Assembly (NCBI GenBank): GCA_020650975.1
Contig: JAIPMN010007816.1
Location: forward strand, 1 to 28,369
Reading direction: 5' to 3'
Length of the DNA: 28,369 nucleotides
DNA from: Apostichopus californicus
Taxonomy: Eukaryota; Echinodermata; Holothuroidea; Aspidochirotida; Stichopodidae
The translations under genes and the position numbers were made by a program. The notes beneath the pieces are model-generated. The model saw nothing but the letters and a program-made list of their open reading frames with translations, made no database searches and had not been told where the DNA came from. Shown here piece after piece: positions 11,537-21,432 of this stretch; the stretch's first letter is position 1; each line of letters begins with the position of its first letter.

Positions 11537-11589
11537 AAGAAATGAAGAGTAGCAAGAAGACAACCCACCCCAAACCAGTAAGCATGAAG
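11537..11589 (+). CDS. Possible internal exon, unidentified gene
   Basis: A strong acceptor (TCTTTTTCTTACAG) precedes 53 bases encoding EMKSSKKTTHPKPVSMK (entered at phase 1), closed by AAG|GTATGA. Both splice contexts are good and the length is exon-like. The Lys-rich THPK segment recalls linker-histone-like sequences, but it is too short to assign. It would join in phase 0 to the segment at 12736. The product is unknown. Confidence 0.3.
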
Positions 11590-11987
11590 GTATGATACTC
11601 ATAATTATCTGATACTGTAACAAGAAGAATTAGCCACCTTTGCAATACCATCTGTACCTGACCTTTGAAAGAAACACTATAAAAACTCCTACAAATGTTT
11701 GAAGATTTGTACAAGATAACTATATGATATGGTATGATCTATAAGCTATTTATCAATGGATTTTGACCAATTGTCATATCATAGGAGGTAATTGGAAGAT
11801 GTTGTTCTCAAAGCCTTCCATTTGAGAAGCATTTACTATTTCTTAATCAGTGAGTGGGCAAAACATTTGATCAAACACTATAATCACCAAAACCAGTAAA
11901 GCAGCATGCTGCTTTACTTTATATGCAGGTGATGAGCCCAATGACATAATCTTATTAATTTTCCCTTGTATTTGCAGAATTTTGACA

Positions 11988-12428
11988 CAAGAATTGGTTT
12001 CGATGAAATCGAAATCCTTTGCGTTTATGATGGTGTGCATGCGTGTGTGTGTGCATGTGTGGTGTGGCACCTAGCTTGTAAACACGATATCTCAAGAATC
12101 TCATATTTGGTATGTATGTGTACCACATTGAATACAAGAATGCTATTGTTGTTGGTGGAGGTCAAAGGTCATTTGTGGTCAACAGGGGTCAAATAGTGAA
12201 AACCTTTGAAAACATGATATCTCAAGTAGAGAAGCTTGGATAGATCTGAAATTAGGTATGTACTTGTTCCACATTGAGTACTAAGGTCCATATTGGTTGT
12301 GGTGGAGGTCAAACGTCATTTTGGGTCAACAGGATCAATATGTGACAAGGTTATAAGCTGGATATCTCAAGATGAGGAAGCTTGGAGAGATCTTATATTT
12401 AGTATGCTCATGTATGACAGTGAGTACA
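11988..12428 (+). repeat. Dispersed repeat with DR1-like units (copy 2, inverted relative to 6.4 kb)
   Basis: The copy begins with TTGGTTTCGATGAAATCG, runs through a TG-rich microsatellite (GTGTGTGTGTGCATGTGTGG), then two to three tandem units containing GATATCTCAAGA, a stretch ending CCACATTGA, and GGTGGAGGTCAAAGGTCATT. The DR1-like motif AGGTCAAAGGTCA is intact at 12159-12171. Its next-unit counterpart at 12306-12318 is AGGTCAAACGTCA, so the unit is about 147 bases. All parts are the reverse complement of those at 6.41-6.78 kb. The frame at 11966-12196 runs through the repeat and is not a gene. Confidence 0.75.
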
Positions 12429-12735
12429 AGTAGGCTATCAGTAGTCATTTTATGTCACAGCTGTCATTGTATGTCACGAGGAGTACTCCTGGCTTCTTGC
12501 TGTATTACTTAAAGCAAGTACTGTATGTCCCATTCATACAAAATTTACTCATATTACTTTATCCACACCACAATGCATTTTGGCATTCTGGTTTATACAT
12601 ATATACTGTTTTTATGAATAGCTTACCTTCATTTACATTGTATGCATGTATCTGTTTTCCTTATTGCACAGCTGTCTTTAGGATCCTGCAACCAATATAC
12701 CAGGATCTAACTTCTTGAAGTGACTTCTGTTGCAG

Positions 12736-12807
12736 ACATATATGTACTGTTGTGCTATTCCTTGTCGCCAGAATCAGGACAGTGAGTTGAAAAGGCAGCC
12801 AAGATGA
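12736..12807 (+). CDS. Possible terminal exon, unidentified gene
   Basis: After a good acceptor (TTCTGTTGCAG), a 24-codon frame reads TYMYCCAIPCRQNQDSELKR, then QPR and a TGA at 12805-12807. An internal ACA|GTGAGT could also act as a donor, so it might be an internal exon. The CCxxxC pattern suggests a metal-binding or disulphide segment, but nothing can be assigned. It is in phase 0 with the exon-like segment ending at 11589. Confidence 0.25.
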   Translation, partial: TYMYCCAIPCRQNQDSELKRQPR

Positions 12808-15800
12808 AGTGATTTGGGTCAATTACAGTCTGTTAACTTCACACAACATTATTGTTGTGTTACAGTAGTAGAATGAGTGATTCACATTTTGTTCTTAATA
12901 ATGCATGTTACAGTAATGTTCCAATATTGTTTTGATAGCATGTTAGCTTGACTGAATGAAGTGTTGGACATTTACATTGGACAAGATATTCATCTCTGCA
13001 ACATATATGTTACATTAAATTTGCAACCACATGTTCCTATAATCTATTGAACTTTTATCTATGTGCGCCAATGTAATTGTAGTGACATCCATCTTTCAAA
13101 TAGCCCACTTTACATATTGTATTGTTAAGCTGTCAGTGTTATTGCTTTCTAATTGCCTTTGCCTTTTCATTGCCTTTCTGGATTAGTTCCCTAACAGGTA
13201 CATGCCAGACTCTTGCCAGACTGCAAACCTGTACAGTGTAACAAAGTTTTAGATTGCCATCATATTAGTTGTGCATGATGGTACCCAAATGCAATTGGAG
13301 TCAGTCTTGAGTGAAGGTTCAAAAAGAAGAAAAAACAACTACATACGTGTGAGGGACTTAGTGATTACGTTAAACAGTGGTTAGTGATAATAAACACAGT
13401 GACTATATGTGAACGGAGGAAAGAACCTTAGCTATTTGGGTAAAGCATTTCAGCCCTATGTATAGTTAGCATTTAAATACAACTGTAAAATTTTATCATA
13501 ATTCAGCAGACCAGGAACAGTACTCTTTCAACTGTTGGTAATAAGCACATCTATATACAAAGCTAGTTGAAGTGACAGTATTTACAGCTGATGAAAATGA
13601 ACTCAAGTGGTGATTGGTTATGGTTACTTTTTGCTAAGTTTATCAAAATGTACTAGATACTAGAAATCAGCTTCTCCAGTCTAACCATTGCATGGAAGTG
13701 TTGTTCCATTCCTCTTTCATTGTATACACTGCTAAACACATTTAAAAAAGCACTTGCATGTGAACGAGCATGTTCCATTGCTTACTTACTTAATTTATTT
13801 AATCTTCCAAACTTTCTCTGCTGACCCGAAAAACCTAATAGCACTTTCACTACATATTCTACATTACTAATAATGTCCGCACACTGACTGGAGCAGCTCA
13901 TTTGAAATCCTCCCTTTAACCAGACTACCATGGTATTAAAGGGCTCATTTTCATATGTACAGTATTAGAGTGTAGTATGTCATACCCTCTGATCCACAAG
14001 AAATGCCAGTCAAAAATAACTAGTGTGTTATTACACATCATTAAGCACTACATACATTTAATAGGTTGACACATTTTATACATTTTTTATATTGCTAGAG
14101 TGTTGTGAAAATTCCTCAACATTGAAAAAGCTCTTCCATTTTCAATTGCAATATTTCTGTTTGGTTCGCATATATATGTGGCCATTTGCTGAATTGGACT
14201 CTGTGGCCCATCTTCACTAGAATGTCCTGGTTATGACTCCAAGGTGCTAATTGGGACTACATACATCTAATCAGTATAGTGTTGGCAGTTAACATCTACT
14301 AAGTTGGTATCATATGAGTATCACGGTAGGTTTATTTCAAGAAATAGATTCAAAGCTTACTAGAGAGGTTTTTACTTCCTACATGAACACAACATGTGTA
14401 AGGTTACCATGAATCACTTAAGATAGTTAAGCTGTATATCATAATGATGCAATATGACAATCACCTTTTTTATGTATTCCTTATAAGAATCTGTTAAACT
14501 TTCATCAATACTTGTTTTCTGTTTCTTCTTTCTGGGTGAGTTATTCATGACTTATGTTAAGAAAAAGTAACTCTGCAGCAAAGCGTATGAAAATTGACTT
14601 GAAGTACCAATCCGACCAAAATGACCTTTAAAGAATGGACTTCACCTAGTGTCTAGTACCATAAAAAAAAAATCAAAAACAGTTATGTGGCTCACAGGTA
14701 TCTTGCAATGTATGGTAATACATCAGCCCCAATAGGAGGAGATTTTGGCATCAAGCACTTTACTTGTGTAGTTCTTGTGATAACCAACACATGTCTAATA
14801 TGGTATTCTATTTCTTTCTGTGAAGTAAGCCTATGATATATGGACTGTCACTCTCTCAATACTGTGTATGCCAATGTGTTCACCATTTCTGATCTTTATT
14901 AACTCAGTAGTGAGAATATTGTACCCTATAGCAAAATCATGTGGCTGCTGGGATACAAGTCTTGCCATTCCTAAGAACACTATATCTTAATGGTTTGTTG
15001 CATTGATCCCAAATATGGTAGATTTTCAGATATGGTCACCTAGCTTTGGTCAAACTTCTTCAACTGTTTTTTTTTTTTTTTTATTTCTGCCTTTTGACAA
15101 ACATTTGCATAGATAAAATTAGCACCACAAGATTATATAGATGAAAAAAATTAATGAACAATATGGCACATGAAGGTCATATCAAAGACTTGAATCAACA
15201 GGAATACTGAAAGGATCGATATATTACTGTTGAAGAAGTCGACTCAAAACTTTGATTACAACAATTAAATTGGAAGATGTTGGTTAACTGGCAGCCAAAC
15301 CGTCGTCACCACACTGCGATGAATCTAATGAAGTATCATGGTATCAAGTCACATATGACAGGGACTTGCTACCTCAATGATTGACACGTTACTGACCTGT
15401 TATTTTGGGAAAAGTTCCTGTCAGGGTTCCTATCATGTTCTTTCCATCGTTTCTGATATGATAGTTAAATACCCTAGGAAAATTCAGCAGCACCCAAACT
15501 GTATGTGGTGGCCCATGGTTGCAACGAAAAAGGTCGGAAATGAACATGGAATAGTTTCGTCAGTATTGGGTGCAAATATGGTATTGACCTGAAAATGTTC
15601 AGTGTAAGTTGCATGACCATAGCTGGCATGAGTAGTAACAAGAACACGTATAAATTGCAAGAATGGTACTCAACCACTACCCATCTGTGCAGGCAAATAT
15701 ACCTAGTACCATGATGTCATATCTTCTTTTTTCTTTAATTTCTTTTTTTTTATGGGGGGGTCAGAGAACTGCAAATCAGTGCATGAAACATCCTCCTTGT

Positions 15801-16640
15801 TCTTGGAGCAATCGTGAGTGAAGGTTCAAAAAGGAATGCTAGATCAGTGAATGCACAAAAGGGGGGTTGGTTGGTGGGGACTGTTGGGCATCTTCCATAT
15901 AATCGATAGGTTTTGGTTTCCTCAATAAAATACTTGATGGGTGAGTGGCCCATAATAAGTAGTGCCCTATTGACTTTGATGCAAATATATTAGATATATG
16001 AGGTCAATCTGCTTAAAATCTTCATAACTGCAAGTGTGGTAACCATTTGTCAGAATTCTTAATAAAAAAAAACGTATTAAAAGTATTATTGATAATGTAT
16101 ATAGACTGAAATGTGGTTGTATGTATTTAGCAATTTGACATCATGATGATGCACTTATGATTGACCATGTGACCATTACATTAAATAAATTGAAAGCGGG
16201 CGAATGTTGCAAGTGGGAGACAGTTCTCCCCCGATAGCTTCCAAAGCAAAGCAATATTTGGCATAAATTTTTTAGATGACATTACTGCTGAATGAGTGTT
16301 TCTCATCCAATAATATTATGAAAAATATTAAGAATTGGAATTAAATGCATGTGTTTTGTACTACTGTGGAGAGAATAAACCGAAATCACAAATTGCTCAC
16401 TAACTGACAATCACTGATATATATATAGAAAACACGGTTACACTGGCCTGCTTTGTCAGTCAACCCTAGCTTAAGGTCGAAGCTTATGCGCCGATGGTCA
16501 ATCAATTTAGATCAGTGAGACCTTCAAAAGTAAGTGGATTTCGCAATGTCAAACGTAAATTGTCAATACTTTAGAGTTGGCATCCCAGTCGCTTTCTGTA
16601 ATATCTGACTATCAAAAGTCTCCTTGAATGGCTTGTAAGG
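12808..16640. other. Gene-free stretch
   Basis: No supportable exon was seen. The region holds a poly-T run near 15068-15082 and two copies of the 19-base word TGAGTGAAGGTTCAAAAAG (13308-13326 and 15815-15833). Frames at 15377-15592, 15474-15677 and 15750-15953 have no domain and overlap each other on opposite strands. Confidence 0.4.
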
Positions 16641-16643
16641 GTC

Positions 16644-16745
16644 CACGATAGTTATCGTGAAATTCATAACATGTGTGATGAAGTTATAACACAGCACGAT
16701 AACTATCGTGGATCACCATTACCAAGAACCACGATAGTTATCGTG
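16644..16745. repeat. Three-copy cluster of a 16-bp quasi-palindrome
   Basis: CACGATAGTTATCGTG occurs at 16644-16659 and 16730-16745, and its reverse complement CACGATAACTATCGTG at 16695-16710. Each copy has 7-base arms (CACGATA/TATCGTG) round a two-base centre. Copies 1 and 2 form an 18-bp perfect inverted repeat (adding TC/GA outside) with a 35-base loop. Copies 2 and 3 form a 17-bp perfect inverted repeat. The cluster could be binding sites for a dimeric factor, a cruciform-forming sequence or a small foldback remnant. The sequence does not decide between these. Confidence 0.85.
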
Positions 16746-16749
16746 ACGA

Positions 16750-18180
16750 CAACGAGAATCGGGTGAATATGATCCCAAAATGAATGACCAAAATACTATT
16801 GTACAATTGAGAGTGAATACTCAGTCATGGGGTGGGTGACATATGGCACAAGCAGGTGTATGGGCATGGTGTAACAACAGGTGAAAATTTCAACACCAGT
16901 GAACTTTAGTCTGACTCCTTCCCACCTTCCCCACCCCTCCCCCCTCCCCCACCCGACTGACACCTGTGTCAGGGCTGCTGACTGCACAATGATATATAAC
17001 ATTATATATGTTGTCCTTTCAACAAATCAACATGTGGCATCTCATATTTAAAACAAACCACAGCCCACATAGAAATCTTTAATCATTATTTATATTCGAC
17101 TTCTGTCCACACAGGGACATGACACTAATTTAAGTTTACCCCCCCCCCCCAAATACCAAAATGTTTCATTCTCAAATCTTCAACATGGCTAAATTCTCAT
17201 GGATCATTTTTTTTTAATCTTTCTTTCTTTTGTTTTTATTTAAAATTTTTATTTTAATAAACAACAATAAATATAATATAATTTTGCCTCCAAGTCTTCA
17301 ATGTTTGAACTGCATTCTCCGTAAAGCATACTTCTATATTTTCCCCCCAATTATGCTAGTTACCCATCTACTGCAGTCAATGCTCTGACTGCAGCTTCAC
17401 TGTTAACAATTACATGACGTTACCAAGATTTTTTCATGACGCAAAATAAACATAATATATTCTGACTCGGGCAATGTAACGACCACTCTATTCTTATTGC
17501 ACTATGGCACACTCTGAGGTAAGCTTAGGCTGAAACTAGTTTTGTTGCTACAATAATATGCAGGACATTCAATTTAAACCCTGTAAACCATCGTTATTGC
17601 ACGGTCATCATGGTTTCATGTAAAACTTTGAAAATTAATGAGTTTTAAGAGGGTAAACAATTTATTTTTTTAAAAGATGTGATATTAAATAATTTTTGTG
17701 CTATGATGTTGATATCCAAACAATTTTTAAAGATACAATGAAGTAAAAAATAATAATGCCATTGGTTACTTCTAGGAGAAAACATAGTATAAAACTTAAA
17801 AAGTTGTTAATTATACATTCAAAATTTTCAAAATATTATCTTCTTAATTCTTGAGGCAGTACTATACCGGTAAGCAGGAGTGCCTAGATCGATGGCGAAC
17901 ACCATGGACAAATATGTCGTGGAGCCTTTCCTTTTTTTTCACGATTAACATATCTCATATTTTCCCAGCTTCCACCATATTTTCTCAGAACTGACCAATT
18001 TCTGCCCCCACCTCTATCTCCCTGCATGTCCCTCTTCTCTAAAGGCCTGCTGATACGTTATGTAATTGTTCACAGAACATGGCATACTTCATGACTCTTT
18101 ATCCATAGATCAGAGATATCATTTTTTTTCGTTCCCTAACTAGCAACAAAGCCTGACCTGAGGGGTTGTGTTTGTAATGA
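16750..18180. other. Gene-free stretch downstream of the SRCR gene
   Basis: No exon was seen on either strand. It holds C-rich tracts (16918-16954; a 12-base C run at 17139-17150) and AT-rich DNA at 17200-17280 and 17640-17830. Its right part is probably 3' untranslated region of the minus-strand SRCR gene. Confidence 0.4.
17661..17666 (-). terminator. Candidate poly(A) signal of the SRCR gene
   Basis: The nearest AATAAA on the minus strand downstream of the TAA stop at 18528 lies here, giving a 3' untranslated region of about 870 bases. No transcript evidence exists in the sequence itself. Confidence 0.25.
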
Positions 18181-18190
18181 TGTCTAGAGT

Positions 18191-18690
18191 TCCTTGCTGG
18201 TAACTGGACTGGTCTGGAGGTCCTTACTGATAACTGGACTGGTCTGGAGGTCCTTGCTGATAACTGGACTGGTCTGGAGGTCCTTACTGATAACTGGACT
18301 GGTCTGGAGGTCCTTGTTGATAACTGGACTGGTCTGGTCTGGAGTCCTTGCTGATAACTGCACTGATCTGGAGGTCCTTGCTGATAATTGCACTGGTCTG
18401 GAGGTCCTTGCTGATAACTGGACTGGTCTGGAGGTCCTTGCTGATAATTGCACTGGTCTGGAGGTCCTTGCTGATAACTGGACTCGTCTGGAGGTCCTTG
18501 CTAATAATTGCACTGGTCTGGAGGTCCTTACTGATAACTGGACTGGTCTGGAGATCCTTGCTGATAACTGGACTGGTCTGGGGGTCCTTGCTGATAACTG
18601 GACTGGTCTGGAGGTCCTTGCTGATAACTGGACTGGTCTGGAGGTCCTTGCTGATAACTGGACTGGTCTGGAGGTCCTTGTTTCTCATTG
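18191..18690 (-). repeat. 30-bp minisatellite, 16 units plus a partial one, straddling the stop codon
   Basis: On the plus strand the unit starts TCCTTGCTGATAACTGGACT and ends GGTCTGGAGG. Units run from 18191 to 18674 with a degenerate partial unit after. Fifteen are exactly 30 bases. The unit at 18311-18344 is 34 bases and shifts the frame. On the minus strand the coding frame reads QGPPDQSSYQ. The five units nearest the exon start are translated, and the sixth begins with TAA in place of CAA (18528-18530). A TAG lies in the next unit (about 18501-18503). Units at 18345-18524 largely alternate between a Ser-Ser and a Cys-Asn type, a 60-bp higher-order period. All three minus frames stay open over long distances because the unit is a multiple of three, which explains several spurious frames. 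Confidence 0.95.
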
Positions 18691-19342
18691 ACTGGGTATG
18701 GTTGAAGTTGAATATCTTGTGATGCTGCACCAGCTGAATAACTATGAGGTGTTCCTCCTGGATAAGGAGGTGGTGAAGCAGAGGTACCCGAGAAGGGAGC
18801 TGGATTAGATTGAGTTGGATAACCAGGCCCTGCCATCAATGGATTACTGGGTGCCCTCACTGGGGGATACTGTGGTGGCGGATATCCTGGAGGCGGTACT
18901 GATGATGGAGATGGGTATCCAGACCCTGGTGCTGGTGGGTATCCAGACCCTGGTGCTGGTGGGTATCCAGGTGCTGGTGCTGGTGGGTATCCAGACCCTG
19001 GTGCTGGTGGGTATCCTGTTCCTCCTGATGGAGGGTATCCAGGTGGTTGAGTTGGTACTGGTTGGTATCCAGGACCACCAGTTTGTGGATAACCTTGGTT
19101 ACTCCCCGGTGGTGGGTAGACCATGGGTGTCCCTTGTCCTGGTAGTGCCACAACATCCTTGTATGCAGGAGGAGGGCCAGAGACTGGCGCCGATGCCATT
19201 GTGTTAGTTGTGTTAGTGTTATCTGGCTGGTTTGTTGCTCGTCTATCACTTCTTTTGCAACAGACACAATAGCAGATGCTTCCAAAGAAAGAAGACACGA
19301 AGATGAAGAAGACTATGCCAGAGACAGGTGATCCGTGGTCAT
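18528..19342 (-). CDS. Terminal exon of SRCR receptor: transmembrane segment and Pro-rich PPxY tail
   Basis: The exon starts after a strong acceptor, CCCTCTTCAG|AT at 19343/19342, in phase 1. It completes the Asp codon split from the upstream SRCR exon and encodes about 270 residues to the TAA at 18528. Order: a short extracellular linker (DDHGSPVSG), one hydrophobic span (IVFFIFVSSFFGSICYCVCC, about residues 10-29) with juxtamembrane cysteines that may be palmitoylated, a basic stop-transfer KRSDRR, then a Pro/Gly/Tyr-rich cytoplasmic tail. PPxY-type WW-domain ligands are visible as PPAY, PPQY and PPPY. The tail contains about six GYPPAPGS-like repeats and ends in five QGPPDQSSYQ repeats. 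The open frame extends upstream of the acceptor to 19400, but that part is intron. The product is inferred to be a type I membrane receptor whose tail could recruit WW-domain proteins such as Nedd4-type ligases. The tail resembles Shisa/WBP1-like adaptors in composition only. Confidence 0.85.
18913..19056 (-). repeat. 24-bp coding minisatellite in the PPxY tail
   Basis: Six units of exactly 24 bases start at 18913, 18937, 18961, 18985, 19009 and 19033 (plus-strand anchor GGGTATCC). Each encodes an eight-residue GYPPAPGS-like motif on the minus strand; two units carry substitutions (PAPA; SGGT). The unit preserves the frame, so copy number could vary between alleles without breaking the protein. 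Confidence 0.9.
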
Positions 19343-20325
19343 CTGAAGAGGGAAAGAAATGAGAGAGAACATTGCACCGTAGACCGATCTCACTGGCCAA
19401 TTAAAAAAACTTTCTGAAAATATCACAGCGTGAGCCGAATCAAAGACAATATTTCAACCGTTCTATAGTTTCATTTAGTCACATCATTTTGGTAAAAAAG
19501 TGAACTGTTTTTTTTAAGCTGCCATCATTGTAGTACAGTATGCTAATAAATATCTCATCATCCCTATTTAATTTAAGAATGTTATTAATATGTCCTGTAT
19601 TTAGTTTACCAAACAGTTCTTCTTTCAGCTACCTTGTACAGCAAACCATTCTAAAATATTATCCTACTCTTATCCTACCGCAATTGAAAAAAAAAAAAAA
19701 AAATTATATAAAAATATTTTTACTAAAATTCTGAACAATGTTTGTCATTGCAAATCACAAAACATTTGATCCCAGAATGTTAAACATGAACAAAGCCAGC
19801 ATCTGGTTATTAAGGAATTGTTTTGAATTCTAAATCTGACAATAATTTTACAGTACAGTAGTACCTAGCTGGCTTTTACTTAGAGTGTTCAATCAGTGGT
19901 ATCTCTCTCATATGCTGATGAACTAAGCCTTCCCCCCCCCTCCCCCATTTTGTTGCTTTGTTTTTGGACCTTTAAGCCTCATTAGGCAAAACAAAATTCT
20001 GACTAAAAGGTAGGTACCTCAAGTCTTGATTGAAACCTTTGGAATCTGTATATTGGTCACAGGATTGTTAAGACTTGAAAACAATTGAAGCTCACCTTTG
20101 GACAATATTGGAATATCTGTTTGCTGGGCATTCATAAGTTTTGAAACAGTCTTTAGTGTCCAAACATTTTCGTGATGACATAAAGTTTAGTTTGAAAACC
20201 CTATTGAGTTAACTTGCACCAAACTCAAGACTGGCTAAAACTTTGCATTAATATTCCAGGAAACAGATCACAGAGGGTAGTCCATGATGTAATCCAGGCA
20301 GTTGTTCTTCAAAACAAATTTACTT

Positions 20326-20341
20326 AAAGGCCCTTTTAATG
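20326..20341. repeat. Left target-site duplication of the LINE
   Basis: AAAGGCCCTTTTAATG, 16 bases, is repeated exactly at 21417-21432 directly after the A-rich tail of the LINE fragment. Confidence 0.95.
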
Positions 20342-21287
20342 ACGTTCTATATGCTTGGTCTCTTTTTGCTTATAAGAACCCTACTGGCAATTTCATCGAT
20401 CAAATTATCTGGAATAACCACAATATTAAAGTAAAAAATAATGTTATTTTTTACAAACATTGGTACGAGAAAAATCTGATTCATATTCATAATCTTTTAG
20501 ATGCAAATAACCGGTTCTTAAGTTTTCTTGATTTTAAACAGAAATTCGATATAAATTGCCCTTTCACATTTTACTGTGGCATTATAAATGCTATCCCAGG
20601 TCATTGGAGAAGGTCATTAGATGCCTGCAATGGTATCGAGGAAATTCCTTTGAAGATAATTCATAACAAAGCATCACTATCTCGTTTCATATATAAGCAG
20701 CTAATTCAGGGACACGTACAGTAACTATTCCAAAGTGTATTGTTAAGTGGAATGTAAATTTCGATTATAGCTCTCTACACTGGCGTGTTATCTTTCAAAT
20801 TCCTTTCAAGTCGTTAAGGGAGACAAAATTACAATTCTTTCAATTTCGTTTTCTTCATCGTATACTTGGGACAAACCATCTTCAGAGTTTGATGGGTTTA
20901 ATTGACGATTCACGATGTACTTTCTGTGGCCTAAAGGAGGAGACTATTGAACATTTGTTTTGGGAGTGTAAAATTATTTCTGATTTTGTTTTAGATGTTG
21001 AGCAACATATTTTTAATAGACAATTTATTTTTTCCAAGTCGGATATTTTTTTCGGCTATCAACTATTATTGAAGCATCCGTTGAATTTTTTAAGTTTTCA
21101 TATCAAATACTATATATTCCAGAAGAAAGTAAATTTGAGCATTCCCAACGTTCACGAATTTTTGTATCAATTAAAATTTCTGTTACAAGTTGAGAAACAT
21201 TTAGATCATGGTAAACATCGAGGACCTCTATCATACAATCTCCTAAGAGACACTTTTAGTAATTGTGCTATGCTCTTTGAATATTGA
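20342..21287 (+). pseudogene. C-terminal part of LINE ORF2, one frameshift
   Basis: The first frame is open to a TAA at 20722. From about 20715 the homologous reading continues in another frame (TIPKCIVKWNVNFDYSSLHW and onward) to the stop at 21287. Only one frame change is needed across roughly 315 codons, with no other internal stop seen, which points to a fairly young insertion. The upstream ATG at 20302 lies in the host intron, not in the element. Confidence 0.85.
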
Positions 21288-21416
21288 ATATTTGTAATCA
21301 AACAGTTATTTAGTGTCATATATATGTTTTTATATAATTTTGTTATTATGGCAAAAGATTTGACAATAAATGATGACTAAAAAAAAAAAATAAATAAAAA
21401 AAATAAATAAATAAAT
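20342..21416 (+). mobile_element. 5'-truncated non-LTR retrotransposon (L1/Tx1-like) with poly(A) tail
   Basis: The fragment is about 1,075 bases long, begins inside the ORF2 coding region and ends in an A-rich tail with TAAA repeats (21379-21416), flanked by a perfect 16-bp target duplication. Coding starts in the frame DVLYAWSLFAYKNP and includes IPGHW, then after a frameshift near 20715-20724 continues LQFFQFRFLHRILGTN and CTFCGLKEETIEHLFWEC. This is the Cys/His zinc-knuckle-like motif (CxxC, then HxxxxxC) after the reverse transcriptase in L1/Tx1-type ORF2 proteins, and ends at a TAA at 21285-21287. The reverse-transcriptase and endonuclease domains are missing because of 5' truncation, so it is dead on arrival. 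It lies antisense to the host SRCR gene within an intron. Non-LTR identity is firm; the clade is an inference from the C-terminal pattern. Confidence 0.9.
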
Positions 21417-21432
21417 AAAGGCCCTTTTAATG
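21417..21432. repeat. Right target-site duplication of the LINE
   Basis: A perfect second copy of AAAGGCCCTTTTAATG directly follows the A-rich tail. Confidence 0.95.

Noticed and set aside
18184-18730. Several long frames on both strands across the 30-bp array
   Set aside because: Shadows of a repeat whose unit is a multiple of three; only the QGPPDQSSYQ frame connects to the transmembrane exon.
18815-19285. Overlapping frames on both strands across the Pro-rich tail
   Set aside because: Alternative-frame reading of the 24-bp coding minisatellite.
20302-20341. ATG at 20302 as the start of a real gene
   Set aside because: It lies in host intron sequence; the element begins at 20342 after the target duplication.
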